Shown here piece by piece: positions 35,136-45,729 of a stretch of 64,000 nucleotides of DNA (position 1 is the first letter of the stretch; each line of letters starts with the position of its first letter). The notes beneath the pieces are model-generated. The model searched no databases. It saw only the letters and a list, made by a program, of their open reading frames with translations, and was not told the DNA's origin. The position numbers and the translations under genes were made by a program. Location of the stretch: NCBI RefSeq assembly GCF_005222805.1, contig NZ_STGC01000005.1:1216456-1280455 (forward strand), in the 5' to 3' direction. The DNA comes from Devosia sp. FKR38 (GTDB taxonomy: Bacteria > Pseudomonadota > Alphaproteobacteria > Rhizobiales > Devosiaceae).

Positions 35136-35203
35136 TTGCTTCCTGCCTTCCACGCTTGGCGTGACATATCGCCCGGCTCAGCCGGACCTTCAAGGGGTGA
35201 CCG

Positions 35204-35461
35204 CTAGCGCGCGATCACCCGGGCCACCGCGATCACCACGATGGCGCCGATGGTGGCGGTGATGATCTGGCTGACCAGCACATTGCCGATCGGCAGCGAG
35301 ATATTGAGCGCCGACAGTAGCCAGCCGCCGACAAAGGCGCCGATCACGCCAACGATCAGATTGCGCAGCAGACCGCCCCCACCCAGCACCAGCCCGGCCA
35401 GCCAGCCGGCCACCAGCCCGATGCCCAGAAAGATCAGCAGTTCCTGCATTCCAATACTCAT
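35204..35461 (-). CDS. GlsB/YeaQ/YmgE-family small membrane protein
   Basis: Transglycosylase-associated (YmgE-type) protein of 85 aa with three hydrophobic helices rich in glycine. The family pattern is GLVAGWLAGLVLGGGGLLRNLIVGVIGAFVGG. Function is unknown; homologues respond to acid or general stress. GGAGACGG lies before the ATG at 35461. It sits between lipA and the DnaA-box-like region. Confidence 0.88.
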   Translation of the reverse strand: MSIGMQELLIFLGIGLVAGWLAGLVLGGGGLLRNLIVGVIGAFVGGWLLSALNISLPIGNVLVSQIITATIGAIVVIAVARVIAR

Positions 35462-35534
35462 GGTCCGTCTCCTGGGCCTGGGTTTGCGATCCGGGCCGCT
35501 TTAGCGGTCCTGCGGCTGGAACACTCCGGCCGAC

Positions 35535-35692
35535 TTATCCACAGAGCCTCGCAGCAAACTGTGGGAACATTGGGGAAAACCACCGGCAACCCCAGGCAGC
35601 ATCAAGTTCTTTGCTCAGGGGGCGCAGCCCGTCCCCTGTGGAGATCTTGGGGATAGCCTGTGGAAAAGCTGTGCACAGCCTGTGCAGAACTT
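35535..35692. other. Cluster of DnaA-box-like sites in the lpdA-glsB gap
   Basis: The 244-bp gap 35462-35705 contains no gene. It holds an exact DnaA box TTATCCACA (35535-35543), TGTGGAAAA (35659-35667, which fits the relaxed box on the minus strand) and weaker matches CTGTGGGAAC, CCTGTGGAGA, GCTGTGCACAGC and CCTGTGCAGAA. The CTGTG core recurs six times in about 150 bp. The repeats are plain in the sequence; function is inference. Confidence 0.45.
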
Positions 35693-35705
35693 CTCCCGGG
35701 CTGCC

Positions 35706-37145
<1,440 letters not shown>

Positions 37146-37175
37146 TTGGGCCTCCAGAAAGTCTATGGAGCCGGC

Positions 37176-37823
37176 CTAGAGGGCCAGCATGGATTTGACG
37201 ACCGGCACGAGCCCCTCGCCGATCGCCCGTGTATTGGCGGCATCCAGATGCACCCCGTCTTCGGGGTCCGCGACGGCAACGGTCGAGGCGTCAAAAAAGC
37301 CGGTGTCCCATTCTTCCGCCCGGCGGGCGTAGTGGGCAGCAAACTGGCTCGACTGCTCAAGGCCATGGGCAATGCCACCAAAGTGGCCCATCATGTCAGC
37401 GTTCTCGCTGGCACAGAGCAGCGGCGGCGCCACGATGATGATCTCCGGAATCGGCTCATTGCGGCCCGCGGCATGGCCACGGATGATCTGCACCAGCCGG
37501 CGCATGCCGAACGAGGCCTCAAGCGCCGAGCCACAGATGGCCGGCTTGAGGTCATTGGTGCCCAGCATGATGATCACCATGTCGAGCGGCCCGTGGCTTT
37601 CGAGCAGCGTCGGCAGGATGCGCGCACCATTGCGGTCGGCATTGGCATACCAGTCGTCCGACACCGTCGTGCGACCGCCCAGCCCCTCGGCAATCACCCG
37701 CGCCTTGCCGCCCAGCCCCTTTTCCAGCGCCGTCGGCCAGCGATCATCATACCCATGGCGCGGACCACCCGAAGGATTGGCGCCAAAGGTCAGGCTGTCA
37801 CCATATGCGAGGATGGTTTTCAT
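37176..37823 (-). CDS. SGNH/GDSL hydrolase (arylesterase type)
   Basis: Serine esterase of the SGNH fold, 215 aa, without a signal peptide. Block I is ILAYGDSLTFG with the nucleophilic Ser, block III is IIMLGTND, and block V is DGVHLD with the Asp and His of the triad. It lies between pdhC and lpdA in the same direction; esterases occupy this position in several rhizobial pdh operons. The substrate is unknown. Confidence 0.87.
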   Translation of the reverse strand: MKTILAYGDSLTFGANPSGGPRHGYDDRWPTALEKGLGGKARVIAEGLGGRTTVSDDWYANADRNGARILPTLLESHGPLDMVIIMLGTNDLKPAICGSALEASFGMRRLVQIIRGHAAGRNEPIPEIIIVAPPLLCASENADMMGHFGGIAHGLEQSSQFAAHYARRAEEWDTGFFDASTVAVADPEDGVHLDAANTRAIGEGLVPVVKSMLAL

Positions 37824-37836
37824 AGCGCTTTGCCCC

Positions 37837-39204
37837 TTAGGCCAGCATCATCACGGGATTTTCGATCAGGCCCTTGAACACACCCAGCAGTTCGGCGCCC
37901 AGGGCCCCATCCACCGCACGGTGATCACAGCTCAGCGTCACGGTCATGAACTGGCCAATCTTGATTTGGCCGTTCTCGGGATAGACGCGCTCTTCGCCCG
38001 CGCCCACGGCCAGGATCGTGCCATGCGGCGGGTTGATGACGGCGGCAAAATGCTTGATGCCGAACATGCCCAGATTGCTCACCGAAGAGGCGCCGCCCTG
38101 GTATTCATGCGGCGCGAGTTTCTTGCTGCGGGCGCGGGTCGCCAGATCCTTGACCTCTTCGGAGATCTCGCGGAGCGACTTGGTATCGCAGGACTTGACC
38201 ACCGGCGTGAACAGACCACCGGGGACCGAGACCGCCACCGCCACGTCGCTGCGCTTGTGGTACAAAATGCTGTCACCAGCCCAGGTGGCATTGGCCAGCG
38301 GCACGCGCTGCAGGGCCACAGCCCAGGCCTTCATGATGAAATCATTGACCGAGAGCTTATAGGCCGGCTTGCCGTCCTTGCCCTTGGGCGCCTGGGCATT
38401 GATCTGCTCGCGGGCAGCCATCAGGCCATCGATCTTGCAGTCCATGGTCAGGTAGAAATGCGGCACGGTCTGCTTGGATTCGGTGAGGCGCGCGGCCACC
38501 ACCTTGCGCATGCCGTCATTGGGCACCAGCTCGTAGCTGCCCTCTTCGTAGAGCGCCAGAACCTGGGCCTTGCTCATGCCACCGGCGACGGTTGCGCCAG
38601 CCGGCGCAGCAGCGGCGCCAGCGGCGGGGGCTGCGGCCTTGAGCGGTGTCGCGCCGGACTTGGCGGCGACCACGTCGGATTTGACCACACGACCCTTGGG
38701 ACCGGTGCCGGAAATGGCCGACACATCGATGCCAGCTTCCTTGGCCAGACGGCGGGCCAGCGGGGAGGCAAACACCTTGCCGCCTTCCGACTTGGCCGGT
38801 GCCGGCGCTGCCTTGGCGGCAGGCGCACTGGTGCCGGTATTGGTGTTGGTTGCAGCAGCCGGTGCAGCCGCAGCGGGCTTGGCCGCTTCGGGTGCAGACG
38901 CAGCCTTGGGGGCTTCGGCGGCCGGAGCCGCCTTGGGCGCGGCCATGTCGCCGGCGCTTTCGCCATCCTGCAGCAGCACCGCGATCACCGCATTGACCTT
39001 CACATTCTCGGTGCCTTCGGCCACGAGGATCTTGCCGATCTTGCCTTCGTCCACGGCCTCGACTTCCATCGTGGCCTTGTCAGTTTCGATCTCGGCGATC
39101 ACGTCACCGGAAGAGACGCTGTCGCCTTCCTTGACGTGCCATTTGGCGAGCTTGCCCTCTTCCATCGTCGGAGAGAGCGCCGGCATGGTGATATCAATTG
39201 GCAT
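37837..39204 (-). CDS. pdhC: Pyruvate dehydrogenase E2, dihydrolipoamide acetyltransferase
   Basis: Core of the pyruvate dehydrogenase complex, moving the acetyl group from lipoate to CoA. One N-terminal lipoyl domain carries the modified lysine in [12 protein letters not shown] (near residue 42). An Ala/Pro-rich linker of about 60 residues leads to the subunit-binding domain ([18 protein letters not shown]), and the catalytic domain ends with the active-site motif [13 protein letters not shown]. The 455 aa are normal. AAGGA precedes the ATG, which lies 11 bases inside the end of the preceding small membrane-protein gene. Confidence 0.95.
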   Translation of the reverse strand: MPIDITMPALSPTMEEGKLAKWHVKEGDSVSSGDVIAEIETDKATMEVEAVDEGKIGKILVAEGTENVKVNAVIAVLLQDGESAGDMAAPKAAPAAEAPKAASAPEAAKPAAAAPAAATNTNTGTSAPAAKAAPAPAKSEGGKVFASPLARRLAKEAGIDVSAISGTGPKGRVVKSDVVAAKSGATPLKAAAPAAGAAAAPAGATVAGGMSKAQVLALYEEGSYELVPNDGMRKVVAARLTESKQTVPHFYLTMDCKIDGLMAAREQINAQAPKGKDGKPAYKLSVNDFIMKAWAVALQRVPLANATWAGDSILYHKRSDVAVAVSVPGGLFTPVVKSCDTKSLREISEEVKDLATRARSKKLAPHEYQGGASSVSNLGMFGIKHFAAVINPPHGTILAVGAGEERVYPENGQIKIGQFMTVTLSCDHRAVDGALGAELLGVFKGLIENPVMMLA

Positions 39205-39553
39205 TTTGAAGTTCCTTGTCGGTATTCACCGCTGCGACAACAAGTGTGTGTTGGACCGCGACCTTGCCCAGTTGAGACCTAATCGCCCAACGAAGAATAA
39301 AAAAGTTCACCACCAGACCACCTACGCCCGCAAGAACTTGGCTGAAGGTGATCACCGCCTGCGGGGTGTTTTCAAAGTCCGGCCTGCCTTTCGTGAAGAA
39401 CATCGAAAGGAAATGATAGCCGAAATCCAAGACGAACCCGATTGCAAAGCCAAGTAACCATGGCAGTATCAGCCCCAAAATACCCCAGCGCCAGAATACG
39501 GCCCATGTGAGCCGATTCAGGAAGTCAGTGGGCGGTTTGGCAACAACGATCAT
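39194..39553 (-). CDS. Small membrane protein embedded in the pdh operon (pdhB-pdhC)
   Basis: Not recognised. It encodes 119 aa with two or three hydrophobic segments ([20 protein letters not shown] with [11 protein letters not shown], and [19 protein letters not shown]), so probably an inner-membrane protein. It starts in an ATGA overlap with pdhB and its end overlaps pdhC by 11 bases, so translation appears coupled to both. The base composition is visibly less GC-rich than pdhB and pdhC on either side, which suggests later acquisition. No catalytic motif is apparent. The tight overlaps make a real gene likely. Confidence 0.7.
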   Translation of the reverse strand: MIVVAKPPTDFLNRLTWAVFWRWGILGLILPWLLGFAIGFVLDFGYHFLSMFFTKGRPDFENTPQAVITFSQVLAGVGGLVVNFFILRWAIRSQLGKVAVQHTLVVAAVNTDKELQNAN

Positions 39554-40938
39554 GAGCGATAGGTCACGGCATTGACCGCCGCGATCACGTCATCGACATG
39601 CGGCAGCGCCAGCTTTTCAAGGTTTGCCGCATAGGGCATGGGCACGTCCTTGCCGGTCACGCGCATCACGGGCGCATCGAGATAATCGAAGGCCTGTTCC
39701 ATCACGCGGGCCGACAGTTCGGCGCCGATACCGCCCTGTGGCCAGCCCTCTTCCACCGTCACCAGGCGTCCGGTCTTTTTGACCGAGGCGATCACGGTGT
39801 CGCTGTCGAGCGGGCGCAGCGTGCGCAGATCGATCAGTTCCACGTCGACGCCTGCAGCGACCAGCTTTTCGGTGGCCTGGGTGGCGTAGCGCATACCCAT
39901 CGAGAACGACACGATGGTGACATCGGCGCCCTTGCGGGCGATGCGGGCCTTGCCGATCGGCAGCACGAAATCGTCCATCTTGGGGACCAGGCCGGTCGAG
40001 CCATAGAGAATTTCGTTCTCAAGGAAGACGACGGGGTTCGGAGACCGGATCGCCGCCTTGAGCAGGCCCTTGGCGTCGGCCGCGCTATAGGGCGCGATGA
40101 CGGTCAGGCCCGGCACATGGCTGTACCATGCCGAGTAGTCCTGGCTGTGCTGGGCGCCAACGCGCGATGCCGCGCCATTGGGGCCGCGGAACACCATGGG
40201 CGCCGTCACCTGGCCGCCCGACATATAGAGCTGCTTGGCGGCCGAATTGATGATCTGGTCGATCGCCTGCATGGCAAAGTTCCAGGTCATGAACTCCACG
40301 ATCGGCTTGAGGCCGGCAAAGGCTGCGCCAACGGCCAGACCGGCAAAGCCATGCTCGGTGATGGGCGTATCGATGATGCGCTCGGGGCCGAATTCCTGCA
40401 GCAGGTTCTGGGTGATCTTGTAGGCGCCCTGGTACTCGGCGACCTCCTCGCCCATCACGAAGACGTCCTTGTCGCGGCGCAGCTCTTCGGCCATGGCCTC
40501 GTTAAGCGCCTGGCGCACGGTCATTTCGACCATTTCGACGCCCTCGGGCAGGTCCGGATCGTCCTGGGCCACAAACTTGGGGGCATCGGCAGCCGGCGCA
40601 GCCTTGGCCTCGGCGGGCACACTCGCCGCAGCGGCGGCAGCCGCTGGCGCGACCTCGGTCGGCTCAGCGGCCTTGGGCGCAGCCTCGCCAACGCTTTCGC
40701 CTTCACCCAGCACCAGGGCGATGGGCGTATTGACCTTCACTCCCTCGGTGCCTTCGGCGACCAGGATTTCCTTGACCACGCCGCTGTCGACCGATTCCAC
40801 TTCCATGGTGGCCTTGTCGGTCTCGATCTCGGCCAGCACATCGCCGGGCGACACGGTGTCGCCGACCTTGACCAGCCATTTGCTCAGCTTGCCCTCTTCC
40901 ATCGTGGGCGAAAGCGCGGGCATCAGGATTTGGGGCAT
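39550..40938 (-). CDS. pdhB: Pyruvate dehydrogenase E1 beta, with N-terminal lipoyl domain
   Basis: Beta chain of the thiamin-diphosphate decarboxylase of the complex. Residues 1-80 form a lipoyl domain ([16 protein letters not shown], lysine in [12 protein letters not shown]), an addition typical of rhizobial PdhB. An Ala-rich linker leads to the transketolase pyrimidine domain ([44 protein letters not shown]) and the transketolase C-terminal domain ([11 protein letters not shown]). The frame is open to 41001, but GGAGA seven bases before the ATG at 40938 and the lipoyl start fix it (462 aa). Confidence 0.95.
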   Translation of the reverse strand: MPQILMPALSPTMEEGKLSKWLVKVGDTVSPGDVLAEIETDKATMEVESVDSGVVKEILVAEGTEGVKVNTPIALVLGEGESVGEAAPKAAEPTEVAPAAAAAAASVPAEAKAAPAADAPKFVAQDDPDLPEGVEMVEMTVRQALNEAMAEELRRDKDVFVMGEEVAEYQGAYKITQNLLQEFGPERIIDTPITEHGFAGLAVGAAFAGLKPIVEFMTWNFAMQAIDQIINSAAKQLYMSGGQVTAPMVFRGPNGAASRVGAQHSQDYSAWYSHVPGLTVIAPYSAADAKGLLKAAIRSPNPVVFLENEILYGSTGLVPKMDDFVLPIGKARIARKGADVTIVSFSMGMRYATQATEKLVAAGVDVELIDLRTLRPLDSDTVIASVKKTGRLVTVEEGWPQGGIGAELSARVMEQAFDYLDAPVMRVTGKDVPMPYAANLEKLALPHVDDVIAAVNAVTYRS

Positions 40939-40939
40939 A

Positions 40940-41338
40940 TTAGCTCTCCAGAAGTGTAGCGCCGGGCATGGCCACGCGGCGAAGGTCAGTATTGAAGGCA
41001 ATGAGTGACACGGAAACGACCCGACCGGCGACGGCGCCGGTCACAGCCGCTGTGTCGGATGCGGCCGGGCGCTGGCTGACGGCCCAGCCGCTGAGCATGA
41101 CACCCAGCAGGATGAAAACGAGGAAGGCGATCGTGGCCCGCTTGTAGATCTGCAGATTCGCCGCCGCGGCCGGTCCGGCCTTGGCTTCGAGCTTGCCGAA
41201 CTTCCACCAGCCCAGCACCATGAAGGCGCCCAGCTCGGCGCTGGCCGGCGCCAGCCGCATGATCGCCCGCGCCTGGCTGGCCGCAACGACCAGCGACAGG
41301 ATGGCAAACACGGCAATCACGCCCAGCAGCACGGTCAT
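40940..41338 (-). CDS. Small membrane protein embedded in the pdh operon (pdhA-pdhB)
   Basis: Not recognised. The ATG at 41338 is preceded by GAGGGG, and the product of 132 aa has two hydrophobic helices ([18 protein letters not shown] near the N-terminus and [20 protein letters not shown] near residues 65-85) with a short soluble loop rich in Lys and Ala between them. It begins 11 bases after the pdhA stop and ends one base before the pdhB start, so it is cotranslated with both. Its role is unknown. Confidence 0.72.
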   Translation of the reverse strand: MTVLLGVIAVFAILSLVVAASQARAIMRLAPASAELGAFMVLGWWKFGKLEAKAGPAAAANLQIYKRATIAFLVFILLGVMLSGWAVSQRPAASDTAAVTGAVAGRVVSVSLIAFNTDLRRVAMPGATLLES

Positions 41339-41349
41339 CCTTGAGCCCC

Positions 41350-42369
41350 TCAGGCGCTGATGGTGATGTCGGTCCACAGCTCTTTGGGATCGGGCTCGGC
41401 ATCATTGGTGGCAAAGTCTGCCGCCTCGGTCACGATGGCCCGGATGTCGTTCTCGATCGCCTTGAGCGATTCCTCGGTCTGGGCACCCGATTCCAGCAGC
41501 CGCGCCTTGACCTGCTCGATCGGGTCGCGCTCCTGGCGATACTTGGTCACTTCGTCCTTGGAGCGATATTTCGCCGGGTCGGACATGGAGTGACCGCGAT
41601 AGCGGTAGGTCAGCATTTCGAGGATATACGGACCCTTGCCGGAGCGGGCATGCTCGATGGCGCGCTGGGCGGCATCATAGACCATGCGCACATCCATGCC
41701 GTCGACCTGCTCGCCCGGAATGTCGAACGACGCGCCGCGCATGGAGAAATCGGTCGTCGCGGCAGCGCGCTCGATCGAGGTGCCCATGGCATATTTGTTG
41801 TTTTCGATGATGAACACGACCGGCAGCTTCCACAGCTTGGCCATGTTGAAGCTTTCGTACACCTGGCCCTGATTGGCCGCGCCGTCACCGAAATAGGCCA
41901 GGCTCACCGAGCCGTCACCCTTGTACTTGGCGGCGAAGGCCAGCCCGGTACCCAGCGACACCTGCGCGCCCACAATGCCATTGCCGCCATAGAAGCGGTG
42001 TTCATTGGAGAACATGTGCATCGAGCCGCCCTTGCCGCGGCTGAGACCGCCCTGGCGGCCGGTCAGCTCGGCCATCACGCCCTTGGGATCCAGACCCATC
42101 ACCAGCATGTGGCCATGGTCACGATAGCCGGTGATCTGGGCGTCCTTGCCCTTTTCGGACGCCATGGTGACGCCAGTCACCACAGCTTCCTGGCCGATAT
42201 AGAGGTGGCAGAAGCCGCCGATCAGGCCCATGCCATACATCTGGCCGGCCTTTTCCTCAAAACGCCGGATCAGCAGCATTTCGCGATAGGCTTCGAGCTC
42301 CTGCTCGGGGCTGAACTGGGGAATATTGGGTTGCGTCTTGGCCTTGGTGGCCACAGCCTTACGCGCCAT
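41350..42369 (-). CDS. pdhA: Pyruvate dehydrogenase E1 alpha
   Basis: Alpha chain of the thiamin-diphosphate pyruvate decarboxylase. Family motifs are RRFEEKAGQMYGMGLIGGF, GYRDHGHML, GGSMHMF and the cofactor motif GDGAANQGQVYESFNMA, then YRYRGHSMSDPAKYR with the conserved serine region. The ATG at 42369 (339 aa) is preferred to the open frame to 42420. It heads the pdh gene series and follows ftsB by about 115 bases. Confidence 0.95.
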   Translation of the reverse strand: MARKAVATKAKTQPNIPQFSPEQELEAYREMLLIRRFEEKAGQMYGMGLIGGFCHLYIGQEAVVTGVTMASEKGKDAQITGYRDHGHMLVMGLDPKGVMAELTGRQGGLSRGKGGSMHMFSNEHRFYGGNGIVGAQVSLGTGLAFAAKYKGDGSVSLAYFGDGAANQGQVYESFNMAKLWKLPVVFIIENNKYAMGTSIERAAATTDFSMRGASFDIPGEQVDGMDVRMVYDAAQRAIEHARSGKGPYILEMLTYRYRGHSMSDPAKYRSKDEVTKYRQERDPIEQVKARLLESGAQTEESLKAIENDIRAIVTEAADFATNDAEPDPKELWTDITISA

Positions 42370-42484
42370 AGAGAACGCTCCGCATCGAAATGGAATTGCC
42401 GCTTGTGCCAACATGGCCACAGAAGCCCACTATAGCGCAAGCAAGGGGCGCAAAGCAATGCTCCTGCCCAGCGCCATTCTCAAG

Positions 42485-42883
42485 CTAAAGAATTGAATCT
42501 GCAGCGATAATCTGATTTAACTGATCTGCAGCTAATTCGTTGAATTTACCAGAAAGTGGTTCACCGGTGTCCGGATCGACCATGACGATAATGTCATCTG
42601 CATTGGCCATGTTCAGCAGCGCCCGGGCGCGCTCGGTGACGATGTCGGGATCAAGCCGTCGCGGGTCCATCAGCGTGGCGCGGTGGCGATAGGAATCGAT
42701 CTCGGCCTGCAGCGCCGCCGACTTGGCCTTGAGCTGATCGATGTCGAGCAGGATCTGCGTCCGGCTCTCTATGCCGAACTGGCCGCCAATGGCCGAAAAG
42801 CCCAGATAGCCCTGGAAACCCAGCAGGGCGACGGTCAGAGCCAGGGGGCGCCAAAGCGCGGGTCGTTTGAGGCGGGTGGGCAT
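42485..42883 (-). CDS. ftsB: FtsB/DivIC-family cell division protein
   Basis: Single-pass membrane protein of the septum-initiator family. A basic N-terminus (MPTRLKRP) is followed by a helix near residues 12-32 and a coiled coil (LLDIDQLKAKSAALQAEIDSY, residues 45-65). The C-terminal part, with DPDIVTERARALLNMANADD, is typical of the alphaproteobacterial form. The 132 aa are a little longer than E. coli FtsB. The position upstream of pdhA is conserved in Hyphomicrobiales. The end of the gene is AT-richer than its surroundings. Confidence 0.85.
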   Translation of the reverse strand: MPTRLKRPALWRPLALTVALLGFQGYLGFSAIGGQFGIESRTQILLDIDQLKAKSAALQAEIDSYRHRATLMDPRRLDPDIVTERARALLNMANADDIIVMVDPDTGEPLSGKFNELAADQLNQIIAADSIL

Positions 42884-42979
42884 TGGGCAACCGGATTAGG
42901 ACGCCCCATTATGCCAGCCCAGTGCTTAACGCGGCGTTGCGAAGCCAGGCGACCAGGCCGCACGATCACCCTGTGGGCG

Positions 42980-43078
42980 CTACAAAAACTGCCGTATCAA
43001 CAGGTAGATGCCGCCCCCGATCGCCAGCACGATTATCCAGGCGACAATGGCCAGCAGCAGGATGATCGGCAAGCGCAT
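42980..43078 (-). CDS. Possible 32-aa single-helix membrane peptide
   Basis: From the ATG at 43078 (GGTGGGG upstream) the frame gives a short basic start, one hydrophobic helix (LPIILLLAIVAWIIVLAIGG) and a polar end. The frame is open to 43186, where the longer version adds an unremarkable 36 residues. It could be a real small membrane protein or chance; only the amphipathic layout supports it. Confidence 0.35.
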   Translation of the reverse strand: MRLPIILLLAIVAWIIVLAIGGGIYLLIRQFL

Positions 43079-43257
43079 CCCCACCAGCCAGTCCGGCCGG
43101 GGCAAGAATTCTAGCCGTACACTGATTTGTTTGATCAACCGATCCACAGAAACACATACGCCGAGGGGAACCCAATGGCTCCCCATAAGCCTCCGCGGCG
43201 GTAGAAACGCAATCCGAAAATAATCCGTTGTAGCATTTAATTAACAATGGATCGTCT

Positions 43258-43292
43258 TGCCCCGTCCGGGGCCCAGGGCGTCGGACGGGGCA
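43258..43292 (-). terminator. Hairpin downstream of the malic enzyme gene
   Basis: Exact 11-bp inverted repeat (TGCCCCGTCCG and complement) with a 13-base loop, 25 bases after the maeB stop. It has no T-run, so Rho-independent termination is uncertain. Confidence 0.5.
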
Positions 43293-43316
43293 TGGTCAGG
43301 GTCAGGCGCCCTGCCC

Positions 43317-45602
43317 TCAGCTGTCGCTGCCAACCGCCTCGGCGGCGGCAATGGCGGCCATATTGACGATGCCGCGGCTGGTGGTCGATGGCGCCAGGAT
43401 ATGCGCCGGCGCGCGTGGCCCCATCAGGATCGGACCAACCGAAAGCGCATTGGTCATTTCCTTGAGCAGCGTCATGGACAGGTTCGCCGCATCCAGGTTC
43501 GGGAAGATCAGCAGATTGGCCTCCCCGCTCAGCGGCGAGTCCGGCACATAGCGGTCGCGCAGCATCTGGTTGAGTGCCAGATCGCCCTGCATTTCGCCCT
43601 CGACGATCAGTTCGGGCGCCACGGCCTTGAGCTGCTTGTACACCGCCCGCATCTTGTAGGCGCTGTCGCCATCGCGCGAACCGAGGTTGGAATAGCTCAG
43701 CAGCGCCACCTTGGCCTCGATATTGAAGCGCTTGAGACTGTCGCGCGCCTTGAGAGTGATGCCCACGATCTCGTCCGGCGTCGGATCGATGTTCACATAG
43801 GTGTCGGCCAGGAAGAAAGCGCCGCGCGGCATGATCAGCATCGACAGTGCCGAGACGTCATTGACCCCGTCCTGTAGGCCAATAATCGAGCGGATGTCGC
43901 GCACATGCTTGATGAAACGGCCCTGCAGCCCGCAGATCAGCGCATCGGCCTCGCCGCGCTTGACGGCCAGGGCACCGATCACCGTGGTATTGGTGCGCAC
44001 CACCTGCCGCGCCGTATCGGGCGTGACGCCGTCACGGCCCACCAGCGAGTGGAACAGGCTCACATAATCGCGGTAGCGCGGATCATCGTCGGGGTTGATC
44101 ACCTCGAAATCGCGGCCTGGCTTCAGCGTCAGGCCGAAGCGCTCGATGCGCGCCTCGATCACCGAGGGGCGACCGATCAGGATCGGCCGGGCGATGGATT
44201 CTTCCAGCAGCACCTGGGTGGCGCGCAGCACGCGCTCATCCTCGCCATCGGCAAAGGCGATGCGCTTGTTCTGCCCCTGCGCCCGGTCGATGATCGGCTT
44301 CATGACGAGGCCGGAACGGAACACGAAGCGGTTGAGGCTGTCGAGATAGGCCGTCCAGTCGGTGATCGGGTTCTTGGCGACGCCCGAATCCATAGCCGCA
44401 CGCGCCACCGCCGGCGCAATGCGCAGGATCAGCCTCTGGTCGAAGGGATTGGGAATGATGTGGTCGGGCCCGAACACCGCCGGCGCGCCCGAAGGCGACA
44501 CTTCCAGCCCCGGCTCATGCGCCAGCTTGGCGATGGCCCGCACGGCCGCCAGCTTCATCTCTTCGTTGATCGTGGTCGCGCCCACGTCCAGCGCACCCCG
44601 GAATATGAAGGGGAAGCACAGCACATTGTTGACCTGGTTGGGGAAGTCTGACCGTCCCGTGCACACCATGGCATCGGGCCGTGCCGCCTTGGCCACATCC
44701 GGCATGATCTCGGGATTGGGATTGGCCAGCGCCAGGATCAGCGGCCGCGGCGCCATCTTGGCCAGCATCTCGGGCTTGAGCGCGCCGGCAGCCGACAGGC
44801 CCAGGAAAATGTCGGCGTCATCGATCACCTCGGCCAGCGTGGTGGCGTCGCTCTGGCGGCGGAACTTGCCGCGCCACTTGTCGTTGACGTCATTGCGCTT
44901 GTGGGTGACCAGACCATCCTTGTCGGCGACCCAGATGTTTTCGTACTTGGCGCCGAGCGCCACCAGCACGTTGAGGCAGGCGATAGCCGCCGCACCAGCA
45001 CCCGAGGCGCAGATCTTGACGTCCTCGATACGCTTGCCCTTGAGCTCGAGCCCGTTGAGCACAGCGGCACCCACGATGATGGCGGTACCATGCTGGTCGT
45101 CATGGAACACCGGAATGGGCATGCGCTCGCGCAGCGTTTCCTCGATCTCGAAACAGTCCGGCGCGCGGATGTCTTCCAGGTTAATGCCGCCAAAGGTCGG
45201 CCACAGCGGCGCCACGGCATCGATGAACTTCTTGGGATCGATCTCGTCGATCTCGAGATCGAACACATCGATGCCGGCGAATTTCTTGAACAGGACTGCC
45301 TTGCCCTCCATCACCGGCTTGCTGGCCAGCGCGCCGATATTGCCCAGGCCGAGCACGGCGGTGCCATTGGAGATCACAGCCACCAGATTCTGGCGCGAGG
45401 TATATTTGGCGACCGTGTCGGGATTGGCGGCAATCTCCTCGCAGGGGGCCGCAACGCCGGGCGAATAGGCCAGCGCCAGATCGCGCTGGTTGCCCAGCGG
45501 CTTGGTCGGCTGGATTTCGAGCTTGCCGGGCTTGGGGAACTCGTGGAAATGCAGCGCCGCTTCGCGCAGGGCCTTCCGCTGTTCGTTGACGTCGCTGGAC
45601 AC
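43317..45602 (-). CDS. maeB: NADP-dependent malic enzyme with C-terminal phosphotransacetylase-like domain
   Basis: Oxidative decarboxylation of malate to pyruvate with NADP reduction. Residues 1-430 form the malic enzyme part: [26 protein letters not shown] and [17 protein letters not shown]. Residues from about 440 form the phosphotransacetylase-like domain ([19 protein letters not shown] to AETVGS-type end), which is regulatory and usually catalytically inactive. The frame is open to 45695, but AGGAGG five bases before the GTG at 45602 and the family start select it (761 aa). It is a single gene unit with a hairpin at its end. Confidence 0.94.
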   Translation of the reverse strand: MSSDVNEQRKALREAALHFHEFPKPGKLEIQPTKPLGNQRDLALAYSPGVAAPCEEIAANPDTVAKYTSRQNLVAVISNGTAVLGLGNIGALASKPVMEGKAVLFKKFAGIDVFDLEIDEIDPKKFIDAVAPLWPTFGGINLEDIRAPDCFEIEETLRERMPIPVFHDDQHGTAIIVGAAVLNGLELKGKRIEDVKICASGAGAAAIACLNVLVALGAKYENIWVADKDGLVTHKRNDVNDKWRGKFRRQSDATTLAEVIDDADIFLGLSAAGALKPEMLAKMAPRPLILALANPNPEIMPDVAKAARPDAMVCTGRSDFPNQVNNVLCFPFIFRGALDVGATTINEEMKLAAVRAIAKLAHEPGLEVSPSGAPAVFGPDHIIPNPFDQRLILRIAPAVARAAMDSGVAKNPITDWTAYLDSLNRFVFRSGLVMKPIIDRAQGQNKRIAFADGEDERVLRATQVLLEESIARPILIGRPSVIEARIERFGLTLKPGRDFEVINPDDDPRYRDYVSLFHSLVGRDGVTPDTARQVVRTNTTVIGALAVKRGEADALICGLQGRFIKHVRDIRSIIGLQDGVNDVSALSMLIMPRGAFFLADTYVNIDPTPDEIVGITLKARDSLKRFNIEAKVALLSYSNLGSRDGDSAYKMRAVYKQLKAVAPELIVEGEMQGDLALNQMLRDRYVPDSPLSGEANLLIFPNLDAANLSMTLLKEMTNALSVGPILMGPRAPAHILAPSTTSRGIVNMAAIAAAEAVGSDS

Positions 45603-45729
45603 TTCAGCCTCCTCTCCCGCATGCACGCAACACTGTGCATTCTCAGGTACGGGACCGCGTTCGTGCCACCATTTCCCGGCAATGAAAAGGGTCAATTCCC
45701 CTTGTCGCTTGCAACTAAAGTCGCAGAGC

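Noticed and set aside
35535..35692. Chromosomal origin of replication
   Set aside because: The box array is small, no AT-rich unwinding region is seen, and none of the usual origin neighbours (hemE, dnaA, parAB, gidAB) is present.
43211..43256. CtrA site in TTTAATTAAC near 43238
   Set aside because: The two TTAA units touch each other instead of being seven bases apart, so it does not fit the consensus.
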